NCBI GenBank assembly: GCA_020404105.1
Contig: JADBWH010000012.1
Span: 1 to 58,941 of the forward strand
Length of the DNA stretch: 58,941 nucleotides
Reading direction: 5' to 3'
DNA from: Pseudanabaena sp. M53BS1SP1A06MG
GTDB lineage: Bacteria; Cyanobacteriota; Cyanobacteriia; Pseudanabaenales; Pseudanabaenaceae
Shown here: in pieces, positions 16,755 to 25,113 of the stretch
Layout: every line of letters begins with the position of its first letter
Position numbering within the stretch: position 1 is the stretch's first letter
Made by a program: the position numbers and the translations under genes
Notes under the pieces: model-generated
Database searches by the model: none
What the model was told of the DNA's origin: nothing
What the model saw: the letters and a program-made list of their open reading frames with translations, nothing else

Positions 16755-17147
16755 ATGACTCTTGATGAGAGAATTACAATTAGAATAAGTAAAAAAGAAA
16801 AAGATATACTTCAACAGAAAGCAGATGATTTAAACCTAAAGCTAAATGAATTGGTGAGATTGAAACTTATTCATGTAGACGTTGAGCAAACGCATGAAAT
16901 GATTTCTATAAACTGGAAATATTACAAACAGCTTAATAAAATAGATTTTCAACTAAGAAAGATTGGTACGAATATCAATCAACTAGCCCACAATGCAAAT
17001 TTAAGTATGCAAATGGGAAGTCCAATGCAGGCAGAAATCAAAAAACTCAATGAGTTGTCTGCTGTACTTGAAGAAGCTAAAAGCTTGATAACCGATGCAT
17101 GTAGTCATATAAAGTCAATAGCGGGAACACCCCCAACAAAAAAATGA
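16755..17147 (+). CDS. mobC: MobC-family plasmid mobilisation relaxosome protein
   Basis: A 130-aa protein. The N-terminus is a ribbon-helix-helix-like segment (RITIRISKKEKDILQQKADD) for DNA binding. The middle has the MobC signature LRKIGTNINQLAHNAN, and the C-terminus is helical. MobC helps the relaxase open and bind oriT. It overlaps the relaxase gene by 4 bp (ATGA), a very common mobC-mobA arrangement. Confidence 0.85.
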   Translation: MTLDERITIRISKKEKDILQQKADDLNLKLNELVRLKLIHVDVEQTHEMISINWKYYKQLNKIDFQLRKIGTNINQLAHNANLSMQMGSPMQAEIKKLNELSAVLEEAKSLITDACSHIKSIAGTPPTKK

Positions 17148-18733
17148 TCGGCAAAATTATCAAAGGTAAGAGTTTTAAAGGTTGCTTGGCATATGTGCTC
17201 AGAAGACCTGCCTTTGAGATTATCAATATGAATGTATGTGGAGAGACTGCAAGCGAAATAGCATCAGATTTTGAAATGATCCAAAAACTGCGCCCAAGGC
17301 TTACTCGATCAGTTTGCCACATCACACTTAGCATTAGTCCTAATGAAAGCCTAAGTGATGAATCATGGATACAAATCATCGATCGCTATTTCCAAGAAAT
17401 GGGTTTTACGAATAATTTTTTCGTAGCCGTAAAACATAAAGATAAACAGCACGAACATGTCCATCTAGTTACCAGTCGCATCCGATGTGATGGCACTGTT
17501 GTATCTGATAGTTGGGATATGCTCCGCAGCCAAAAGGTAATCAGGCAAATAGAGCAAGACTTTGGTTTAACGCCAGTAAAGAGCAGTTGGGAAAGCGATC
17601 GCCAAGCACCAACTAAAAGTCAAATCAACAAAGAACTAGAGACAGGGATTCCCACAGTAAAAAAGCAACTTGCTGACAAGATCGATCGTGCGTTGGCACA
17701 GGTAAATAATCTGCCAGAGTTGCTAGAGCAATTAGAACGAGATGGAGTTGAAGTAAAAATCAGTCGAGATCGTCAAAATATACTAAAAGGGATTAGCTAT
17801 AAACTCGATGGTGTGAGCATGGCGGGATCTCGCGTGGGAAGTATCTACTCCCTGCCAAAAATAGTCAAACGATTAGAAGCGAAAGCAGATCAACTAAATC
17901 AACAGGACAATAAAGTTGTCAACAGTAATGCCAACAAGCACAACATAACTAATGCCCAAGCTAATGCTAAAGCCTCTGATCTATTGCACATTGCTAAGGA
18001 GATTGAGAAAAAAACGAAAGTCTGTCTAACGATGCCGCAGTTAATTGAGCAATTGAAGCAAGCGGGAATTGGGGCATACGTTAAATACACCCGCACCAAT
18101 AAAATCAAAGGTATTTCCTACAGCATTGGCAATGAAAGCATTCAAGGTCATGAGTTAGGTAAAAAATACAGTTGGGGAGGATTACAAAAATATTTGCAAG
18201 TAAGTTATGACGCGAATCGTGACAACCCATTGATTAAGGCGAGCCAAAGCCATGACTCAAAACCAGTGAAGCGATCTGTTGTGTCATATCACCAAAACCG
18301 AAAGGCTGTACCAGAAAATAATCTGGCAGAAATGGTACAGGAAATCGTAAGGCTGAAATCATTACAATCCCCCGAACAAATACCGAAACCTGTGCAACCA
18401 GAAACTCCAAATCGAGACGAGTCATTATTGCAACAACAGCTATTAATAGAGCAAGCACATTGGATCGCCGCCTTCTGCCATGAGATGCTGAACGAACTAG
18501 GAACGAATTGTTTTGGTGAAGAAGGTAAAAATAATTACAGGATAGACAGATCTAGCGATCGCCTAACCGTACAAAGGTTGAAAGGCGATCGGGCGGTGAT
18601 TTTACAAGTTACTGACCAAGAGATTGAGTATGTCAACTTACAGCAAATGGACATCCGCCGATTCGAGAATGCATGGCAACAAAAGCAAAATCATAGACAG
18701 TCAAATTCAGATCAAAATCTTCCCATACCATAA
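17144..18733 (+). CDS. mobA: MOB_P-type relaxase/mobilisation nuclease
   Basis: A 529-aa relaxase. The N-terminal domain (about 1-150) has the metal-binding histidine motif H103-E-H105-V-H107 (HEHVHLVTSRI) and a candidate nucleophile Y17 in GCLAYVLR. Residues 150-360 hold two similar repeats (LEQLERDGVEVKISRDRQN and LIEQLKQAGIGAYVKYTRTN, each followed by KGISY). They look like the post-relaxase DNA-binding domain seen in cyanobacterial and plasmid relaxases. A helical, glutamine-rich C-terminus follows. It nicks oriT and leads the strand into a recipient. No type IV secretion genes are seen, so transfer would need a helper. Confidence 0.9.
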   Translation: MIGKIIKGKSFKGCLAYVLRRPAFEIINMNVCGETASEIASDFEMIQKLRPRLTRSVCHITLSISPNESLSDESWIQIIDRYFQEMGFTNNFFVAVKHKDKQHEHVHLVTSRIRCDGTVVSDSWDMLRSQKVIRQIEQDFGLTPVKSSWESDRQAPTKSQINKELETGIPTVKKQLADKIDRALAQVNNLPELLEQLERDGVEVKISRDRQNILKGISYKLDGVSMAGSRVGSIYSLPKIVKRLEAKADQLNQQDNKVVNSNANKHNITNAQANAKASDLLHIAKEIEKKTKVCLTMPQLIEQLKQAGIGAYVKYTRTNKIKGISYSIGNESIQGHELGKKYSWGGLQKYLQVSYDANRDNPLIKASQSHDSKPVKRSVVSYHQNRKAVPENNLAEMVQEIVRLKSLQSPEQIPKPVQPETPNRDESLLQQQLLIEQAHWIAAFCHEMLNELGTNCFGEEGKNNYRIDRSSDRLTVQRLKGDRAVILQVTDQEIEYVNLQQMDIRRFENAWQQKQNHRQSNSDQNLPIP

Positions 18734-18789
18734 TAGTCAAGAGCCTCTGGACAGTCTTAGAGGTAAAGCATTAATCAATCAACAAAAAC

Positions 18790-20352
18790 ATGAATCAAGA
18801 AACAGAGGTAGTCATAATAGGCAGTGGTATCGGAGGGTTATGCTGTGCGGGGATGCTGGCGAAATATGGAATTAAAGTCATAGTTTGTGAAAGCCATAGC
18901 ATCGCAGGGGGAGCCGCCCATAGCTTTAGCCGACAAGGTTATACCTTCGACTCAGGCCCATCGCTATTTTCAGGAATGTCCGCCCGCCCATCGACTAATC
19001 CTCTTGCCCATGTACTTGACGCATTAGAAGAAAAAATTGATTGGTTAACCTATGACGGCTGGGGCTGTGCCATGCCCGAAGGACAATTCTTTGCTGCCGT
19101 TGGCAACGAATCCTTTATCGAAATCTTGACTAAACTGAGAAACAAAGAAGCCGTCAAGGAATGGCAAAAATTACAAACAGTCATGTTGCCCTTGGGGAGA
19201 GCCGCCACCGCCTTACCACCGATCGCACTTCGCAATGACTGGAAAGTAGCACTATCAGCAGGAAAATATCTCTGGAAAATGCTGAGAGATCTGCCACAAC
19301 TGACCATGCTGACCCAACCCTTTTCCAAAATCCTCGAAGTAGAAGTGAGCGATCCCTTTATCTTGAACTGGATGAACCTGCTCTGCTTCATGCTGTCAGG
19401 ACTACCCGCCAATGGCACACTCACTGCCGAAATTGCCTTCATGTTTGCCGATTGGTATCGTCCCGAAGTCCAACTTGACTACCCCAAAGGCGGAGTCGGA
19501 ACCCTCGTCGAAGCATTGGTGAGGGGGCTGCAAAAGTATGGAGGAGAATTGCTGCTCAATAGCCATGTGCAGGAAATTATTTTAAATGGAACAAATGCAA
19601 CGGGCGTGAGACTCGTCAACGGCGAGATCATCCAAGCCAAGCGAGCCGTCATCTCAGGAGCATCGATATGGGATACCTTGAAATTACTTCCCCTAAGCGA
19701 GCGATCGCCCAAAGAATTACATCAATTACACCGAGAGCGTCAAGCCATTCCCGCTTGTCCTAGCTTTATGCATCTACATCTAGGTATAGAAGCATCGGAC
19801 TTGCCCAAAGATTTACCCTGTCATTGGCTAGTCGTCAACGATTGGGAAATAGGAGTCGAAGCACCACAGAACGTCGTTGCCGTATCGATGCCATCTGTAT
19901 TAGATCCAGACCTCGCCCCCACAGGCAAGCATATAATCCATGCCTATACACCCGCCACTGAACCCTTTGAGCTATGGTCAGGATTAGATCGCAAATCGGA
20001 AGCCTATCAGCAATTGAAACAAGAACGTGCTGAAATCCTATGGCAAGGGATAGAGCGGTATATCCCTGATGTGAGAAATCGTTGCGAAGTTACCCTCATT
20101 GGTACACCCTTAACCCACGCCAGATTCCTGAGAAGGTATCAAGGCAGCTATGGACCCGCGATCGCCGCAGGGCAGGGAATATTCCCCAACGCCAATACTC
20201 CCATATCAAAACTATATTGTTGCGGCGATTCCACCTTTCCTGGGATTGGATTGCCTGCGGTTGCCGCCAGTGGTGAAATTCTGGCTAACTCCCTAGCTTC
20301 CCTGAAGCAGCATCAAAGCATACTAAAGGAAATCTTCAAGCGAGAGTTTTAA
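18790..20352 (+). CDS. FAD-dependent oxidoreductase, carotenoid isomerase/desaturase (CRTISO/CrtI) family
   Basis: A 520-aa flavoprotein. The dinucleotide-binding motif is IIGSGIGGLCCAGML (G11-x-G13-x-x-G16). The middle YPKGGVGTLVEALVRGL and the C-terminal CCGDSTFPGIGLPAVAASGE are characteristic of the phytoene desaturase/carotenoid isomerase superfamily. Cyanobacterial members act on carotenoids at thylakoid membranes, but the exact substrate cannot be read. It lies 56 bp after the relaxase gene and before the BREX locus, an odd place for a pigment gene. HIP1-rich composition resembles the host, suggesting cargo acquired from a cyanobacterial chromosome. Confidence 0.85.
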   Translation: MNQETEVVIIGSGIGGLCCAGMLAKYGIKVIVCESHSIAGGAAHSFSRQGYTFDSGPSLFSGMSARPSTNPLAHVLDALEEKIDWLTYDGWGCAMPEGQFFAAVGNESFIEILTKLRNKEAVKEWQKLQTVMLPLGRAATALPPIALRNDWKVALSAGKYLWKMLRDLPQLTMLTQPFSKILEVEVSDPFILNWMNLLCFMLSGLPANGTLTAEIAFMFADWYRPEVQLDYPKGGVGTLVEALVRGLQKYGGELLLNSHVQEIILNGTNATGVRLVNGEIIQAKRAVISGASIWDTLKLLPLSERSPKELHQLHRERQAIPACPSFMHLHLGIEASDLPKDLPCHWLVVNDWEIGVEAPQNVVAVSMPSVLDPDLAPTGKHIIHAYTPATEPFELWSGLDRKSEAYQQLKQERAEILWQGIERYIPDVRNRCEVTLIGTPLTHARFLRRYQGSYGPAIAAGQGIFPNANTPISKLYCCGDSTFPGIGLPAVAASGEILANSLASLKQHQSILKEIFKREF

Positions 20353-20555
20353 GACAGTCAGCTCTTCGAGGATATTGCGGAATTTTAAGGGACAGCTAAT
20401 CATAGGCTTGTTCTCAATTTAAAGAGCAAGGCAATTCCTAATAGGATTGCATCGCTCGTTAGTTAATTTGGTGTATTTACTCTCTAGCTTGGCTGCTAGT
20501 CGGCTTTGAATTATGGTAATAATTAGTAACTGATTTGAGATTTTAGGGGTTTGTT

Positions 20556-21119
20556 TTGACAGTAGAACATCGACTGAAACAATTGGATGCGGCAATTAGA
20601 GATCCGCAACTGCTTAATAATCAGGGAATTGGTAATGAGATTGGATTTTATATTTTTGATTACGATCCCAAGGATGAACTAATTGTTGCCGAACATCTGC
20701 CCAAGTTGCAGTTAAGCTTGGCTGAGCAAGGGTTTAAAGTCAGAGAGTTTAATTTGTATCGAACCATGATTAATATTCTCGAAGCAAAAAATATACTACA
20801 CAAGGCTTTGAAGATGGAAGATTCACAAGGTAATCGGAAGTTAGAAAAAGCGATTAGACCATTATTATTACCTGAAGAAATTATCGCTCATATCAAAAAT
20901 TTGCTGCGAGGTGATGAGGACTTGTTTTTTATTACGGGTGTGGGTGCTAGTTATCCGTTGTTACGATCGCATACGATTTTAAATAATTTGCATTCGGCTT
21001 TAGATCGCAAGCCTTTAGTGATGTTTTTCCCTGGGGTTTACGATGGGCGAGAATTACGGTTGTTTAACCTGTTTAAAGACGATAATTATTACAGAGCTTT
21101 TTCATTAGTGCGTAATTAA
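20556..21119 (+). CDS. brxB: BREX protein BrxB (DUF1788)
   Basis: A 187-aa DUF1788 protein. FYIFDYDPKDELIV, FFITGVGASYPLLRSHTILN and LVMFFPGVYDGRELRLF match the BrxB family, one of the six core proteins of type 1 BREX phage defence. The start is TTG at 20556, preceded by AGGGG; no better ATG exists upstream. It is the first gene of the + strand BREX operon and lies 78 bp before brxC, with a perfect inverted repeat between them. Confidence 0.9.
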   Translation: MTVEHRLKQLDAAIRDPQLLNNQGIGNEIGFYIFDYDPKDELIVAEHLPKLQLSLAEQGFKVREFNLYRTMINILEAKNILHKALKMEDSQGNRKLEKAIRPLLLPEEIIAHIKNLLRGDEDLFFITGVGASYPLLRSHTILNNLHSALDRKPLVMFFPGVYDGRELRLFNLFKDDNYYRAFSLVRN

Positions 21120-21123
21120 AAAC

Positions 21124-21174
21124 TAGATAAATTTTTGAAAAGGTGGAGGAGCCGCTTTTTCAAAAATTTATCTA
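21124..21174 (+). repeat. 18-bp perfect inverted repeat between brxB and brxC
   Basis: TAGATAAATTTTTGAAAA (21124-21141) pairs perfectly with 21157-21174. It starts 4 bp after the brxB stop and ends 9 bp before the brxC Shine-Dalgarno. It could be an attenuator, an RNA-processing site or a weak terminator that sets the BrxB:BrxC ratio. Confidence 0.7.
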
Positions 21175-21197
21175 TAAGTCGTAAGGAGAGAGAAAAT

Positions 21198-24100
21198 ATG
21201 CAAATTCAAGAATTGTTTTCTAAAGACATCAATCGTCCGATCAATGGGGTGATTAAGGTCGGTCAGGATGATGACGCTAATATTTATCAAGAGTTGGATG
21301 AATATGTCATTACCCGTGAGCTAGATGGACATTTTCGGACTTTCTTTGATCGCCATAACATCGCCCTCGATCAGCCTACTGACAAAATGGGGGTATGGAT
21401 TGCGGGGTTCTTTGGATCGGGGAAATCACACTTTTTAAAAATCTTGGCATATTTGCTAGAAAATCGAGAGGTGAAGGGTAAAAAAGCCTTTGATTTTTTT
21501 GATGATCGGCGGATTCCTGATGGCGTATTGAGGGCCAATATTCAGAGATCGGTGAATACAGATGCAGATGTAATTTTATTTAATATCGATTCTAAGGCTG
21601 ATGCGGGTAGCAAGTCGCAGAAGGATAGCATCGTCAAGGTTTTTCAGAAAGTTTTTGATGAAAAGTTGGGATACTTTGGAGCCATACCTGCGATCGCGGA
21701 GTTTGAACGACGGCTCGATCAAAGGTGGCTTTACATTCCTTTTAAAAATGCGTTTCAAGCTTTAAATGGTAGTAGTTGGGAATCGGAGCGTAATAGTTGG
21801 CATTTTGAACAGTCAACCATTCAAGAAGCTTTGCAGACAGTGACGGGGATGACTGAAGATGAAGCGCGTCTGATGGTGGAAGCATTTAGCAATCAGGCGG
21901 TGGAGATTAGCCCCGAAAAATTTGCGCGATCGGTTAGGGAATATCTCGATCAAAAGGGTAAGCATCATCAAATTATGTTTATGGTCGATGAGGTGGGGCA
22001 GTATATTGGCTCTAATTCTGACTTGATGCTTAACCTACAAACTGTGGTGGAGGATTTGGGGATTCATTGCAAGGGGCGGGCTTGGGTGATCGTCACATCA
22101 CAGGAGGCGATGGATGAGATTACCAAAAATCGGATTAAGGGTAATGATTTTTCTAAAATTGTGGGGCGGTTTGGTCGTCCGATTAGCCTTTCCTCAGCGA
22201 ATACCGATGAAGTGATTCGTTTACGGCTATTGGTCAAGTCCGAGATTGCTAATACATATTTGGAAGATTTATATGTCCAAAAAGAAGCAGTTCTCAAGAA
22301 CCAAATTACATTTAGCGAAGACTGTGCAGAGTTGTTGGGTTATCGCGATCGCCATGAGTTTGCATCGACCTATCCCTTTGTGCCTTATCAGTTTAAATTA
22401 CTGCAAAAAGTATTTGAACAGATTAGGCTGACGGGAGCCGCAGGTAAGCATTTGGCGATGGGAGAGCGATCGCTACTAGATGCTTTTCAAATTGCGGCTA
22501 AGGATGTGGCACATAGTGAAACTGGGATATTAGTACCTTTCGATCGCTTTTATGCGGCGATTGAAGGATTTTTGGATACGTCAGTGAAACGTGCCATCGC
22601 TCAAGCGGCAGAAAATCGACAACTACAGGAAGCAGATGATCTGCCTGTACTCAAAACTCTATTTATGATCAAGTATGTCCAGTCCATTCGCGCTAATTTG
22701 GACAACTTGACTACGCTCTGTCTCAGTCACATTGATCAAGATAAAATAGCCTTGCGCGATCGCCTGAAATCTTCTTTGGAGAGATTGGAGCGTCAGACTT
22801 TAATCCAACGGGAAGGCGATATTTATATATTTTTGACGCAGGAAGAGCAGGAAATTGGGCGCGAGATTAAACAGATTCCTCTCAATAGTGAAAAGGTATT
22901 TGAGCAGCTAAAGTTATCAATTTGGAATGAGATCTTTGCTGACAAGAAATATCGCTACGACGATCGCCATCAATATGAATTTAACCGTAAAATCGACGAT
23001 CGCGCCTCTAGTAATCAGCAATATGATTTCACTTTGCATCTGATTACGCCCAATTACGATCGCTATGGCGAAATGCAAGATGACACGGCTTGCTTGATGA
23101 ATACAAATTCACAGCAAGAAGTGATCGTGCGTTTACCTTATAGTCAGAGCTTGCTTGATGAACTTGATGAGCTAGTCAAAACAGCCGAATATGTCAGTAA
23201 AAAAAGTGGGGCGATTTTGAGTGCGAGTATCCAAAAGATTTTGGATACTCGGAGCCAACAAAATAGTAAACGGAAACAGGAAATAACGAGCATCCTGCGA
23301 TCGCAAATTGCTGAAGCTGATGTCTTTGCCTGTGGTAACAAGGTAAATATTGCTTCTAGGGATGCAAAAACTGTCATTACGGAAGGTTTGCGCTATTTAG
23401 TCACCAATCTTTATAGCAAATTGGGCTATGTGCAGAGCGTCTTTAAGGATGAGGCGCAAATTATGACTGCCTTTACCCGTGATACGGAGCAGCAAAATCT
23501 GCTCGATCCCAATCATCCTAATGCTGCCGCCCATGCCGATCTGATTTCCTATTTGACAGATGAAGTGCGATCGCATCGGCGGGTGAGTATTCGCAATTTG
23601 CTCGACAAGTTTCGGGTACGTCCCTATGGTTGGGATGATTTTGACATTTTAGGAATTTTGGCGGAGGTGATCAATCAAGGTAAAGCCGAACTGCGTCATC
23701 ACACCGAGGTGGTGAATCCTAAAGATCCGCGAGAGAAGGATTTAGTTAAAAAACTGACCTCAAAAGTAGGCAAAGAAGAATATCTGATCAGGTTAACCGA
23801 AGAGGTGAATCTGGCGACAGTGAAAGTAGCGCGGGATTTGGCAAGTGAGCTATTCGATCAAAATCCTGCCTCGGATTGGCAAAAACTCTATGAACAGTAC
23901 CGTGAATCCTTTAAGAAACAGATCGCGGCGTTGCAAGGTTGGCTGACTCAAGCAGAGCGCGATCGCTTGCCCTTTGTGAGTGAGTTAAAAACCTATCAGC
24001 AATTAATCCAAAATTTGTTAGACCATGATGGCGCGGCAAATTTCTTTAAAGCGATTCAAAATGCTGAAGGGTTGCTTGAAAAATATATTGACGATCGCGA

Positions 24101-24806
24101 TAAGTTAAAGTCTTTCTTTGGCAGTCAGGTAAGTATTTTCCAAGAGGTGATCGCCCAAATCAAAGCCTTACAACCCGATCTGCATCATATTCAAGAACAG
24201 GAATTGCGGCAACGAGTGGAAACGGCACAGCAAATTCTTGCTCTTAGCGATCCGACTAAGCGGATTCCAGAGTTAAAGACTTTGCTTCAGCCTGTGCAAT
24301 TGAGAGTGCAGGAGGTTTTACGATCGCAGATTGCCCAAGTGCAGCAACAAAGCCAGAAACTCCGCGAACAGGTACAGGTTTATGTCACGCAGGCGCATGG
24401 AGATTTAGGCGATCGCCTTGATCTAAAGATGGCGACGGCGGAACTAGATCGGGTAGTCACAACTGCTAATCAATCGGCAACTATTGATGCGGCGATCGCC
24501 CGCAGCAGTGAGTTAGCGAATTTGTATAGCACCCTGATTAATCGCATCGATCGACAGGCGGAATCTTTGCAGCAACAGTTACAAGCTGCCGATTGGGAAG
24601 GAAAAAGGGAAGAGGAACAAGGGAAAAGCGGTTCCCTTGTTCCTCAGCCTTTGCCGACTGTCAAGCCGATCGCTGTGATTCGGGCAACTTCGGCGGTGAC
24701 TAAGCCGATTTTGGAAACTGAGGAAGATGTGAAAGAATATCTTAATAATTTGGGACGGATGATGATCAAGGAGATTCGGCAGGGTAAACGGGTGCGTTTA
24801 GAATAG
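21198..24806 (+). CDS. brxC: BREX system P-loop protein BrxC
   Basis: A 1202-aa ATPase typical of BrxC (PglY-like). The opening LFSKDINRPINGVIKVGQ is the family N-terminus. Walker A is GFFGSGKSHF (residues 70-79), and IMFMVDEVGQYIG is the Walker B region. Long coiled-coil stretches fill the C-terminal third. BrxC forms part of the complex that marks host DNA and restricts phage. The start at 21198 is supported by AAGGAGAG just upstream; the longer frame from 21135 runs through the inverted repeat and is rejected. The coding strand is T/G-rich, unlike the A/C-rich genes of the plasmid backbone. Confidence 0.95.
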   Translation: MQIQELFSKDINRPINGVIKVGQDDDANIYQELDEYVITRELDGHFRTFFDRHNIALDQPTDKMGVWIAGFFGSGKSHFLKILAYLLENREVKGKKAFDFFDDRRIPDGVLRANIQRSVNTDADVILFNIDSKADAGSKSQKDSIVKVFQKVFDEKLGYFGAIPAIAEFERRLDQRWLYIPFKNAFQALNGSSWESERNSWHFEQSTIQEALQTVTGMTEDEARLMVEAFSNQAVEISPEKFARSVREYLDQKGKHHQIMFMVDEVGQYIGSNSDLMLNLQTVVEDLGIHCKGRAWVIVTSQEAMDEITKNRIKGNDFSKIVGRFGRPISLSSANTDEVIRLRLLVKSEIANTYLEDLYVQKEAVLKNQITFSEDCAELLGYRDRHEFASTYPFVPYQFKLLQKVFEQIRLTGAAGKHLAMGERSLLDAFQIAAKDVAHSETGILVPFDRFYAAIEGFLDTSVKRAIAQAAENRQLQEADDLPVLKTLFMIKYVQSIRANLDNLTTLCLSHIDQDKIALRDRLKSSLERLERQTLIQREGDIYIFLTQEEQEIGREIKQIPLNSEKVFEQLKLSIWNEIFADKKYRYDDRHQYEFNRKIDDRASSNQQYDFTLHLITPNYDRYGEMQDDTACLMNTNSQQEVIVRLPYSQSLLDELDELVKTAEYVSKKSGAILSASIQKILDTRSQQNSKRKQEITSILRSQIAEADVFACGNKVNIASRDAKTVITEGLRYLVTNLYSKLGYVQSVFKDEAQIMTAFTRDTEQQNLLDPNHPNAAAHADLISYLTDEVRSHRRVSIRNLLDKFRVRPYGWDDFDILGILAEVINQGKAELRHHTEVVNPKDPREKDLVKKLTSKVGKEEYLIRLTEEVNLATVKVARDLASELFDQNPASDWQKLYEQYRESFKKQIAALQGWLTQAERDRLPFVSELKTYQQLIQNLLDHDGAANFFKAIQNAEGLLEKYIDDRDKLKSFFGSQVSIFQEVIAQIKALQPDLHHIQEQELRQRVETAQQILALSDPTKRIPELKTLLQPVQLRVQEVLRSQIAQVQQQSQKLREQVQVYVTQAHGDLGDRLDLKMATAELDRVVTTANQSATIDAAIARSSELANLYSTLINRIDRQAESLQQQLQAADWEGKREEEQGKSGSLVPQPLPTVKPIAVIRATSAVTKPILETEEDVKEYLNNLGRMMIKEIRQGKRVRLE

Positions 24807-24827
24807 ATGCATAAAATACAGTCGTAG

Positions 24828-24891
24828 GGGCAGAGCATTCCCGCGACAATCTATAATTTTTAGATAACCTATTTTTGGGAATGCTCTGCCC
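24828..24891. repeat. Palindromic intergenic repeat, GGGCAGAGCATTCCC type
   Basis: GGGCAGAGCATTCCC (24828-24842) is repeated in inverted orientation at 24877-24891, with a short AT-rich centre that includes the smaller hairpin CTATAATTTTTAGAT. It resembles the dispersed REP-like palindromes of filamentous cyanobacteria and may serve as a terminator after brxC. Confidence 0.75.
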
Positions 24892-24929
24892 AAAACCTCA
24901 CAACGCGGGGACAAATTGTTTGCAAAGGC

Positions 24930-25065
24930 AAAGAGGGCGTAGCATTTGCAGATCGAGATTTCTGTGATGTGTTTTAAAATTGTGGCGCAAATGCTACAAA
25001 GAGGGCGTAGCATTTGCGGATGGAGATTTCTGTGATCAGTTTTAAAATTGTGGCGCAAATGCTTC
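24930..25065. repeat. Tandem 68-bp direct repeat with internal palindromes
   Basis: Two nearly identical 68-bp copies (24930-24997 and 24998-25065) each begin AAAGAGGGCGTAGCATTTGC and end with GGCGCAAATGCT. Within each copy, GTAGCATTTGC and GCAAATGCTAC form an inverted repeat. They differ at only a few positions, so duplication is recent. With the palindrome at 24828-24891 they fill the whole 307-bp brxC-pglX gap. Confidence 0.85.
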
Positions 25066-25113
25066 GCCCCTACAACATTTTTTCGTAAATCCAATAATTA
25101 ACTAAGAGAACCG

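Noticed and set aside
21135-21197. Longer N-terminus for BrxC from 21135
   Set aside because: It would translate through the inverted repeat; the ATG at 21198 has a strong Shine-Dalgarno and matches the family start.
24925-25070. Tandem repeats taken as a CRISPR array
   Set aside because: Only two adjacent 68-bp copies with no spacers; they contain the palindromes of dispersed cyanobacterial repeats.
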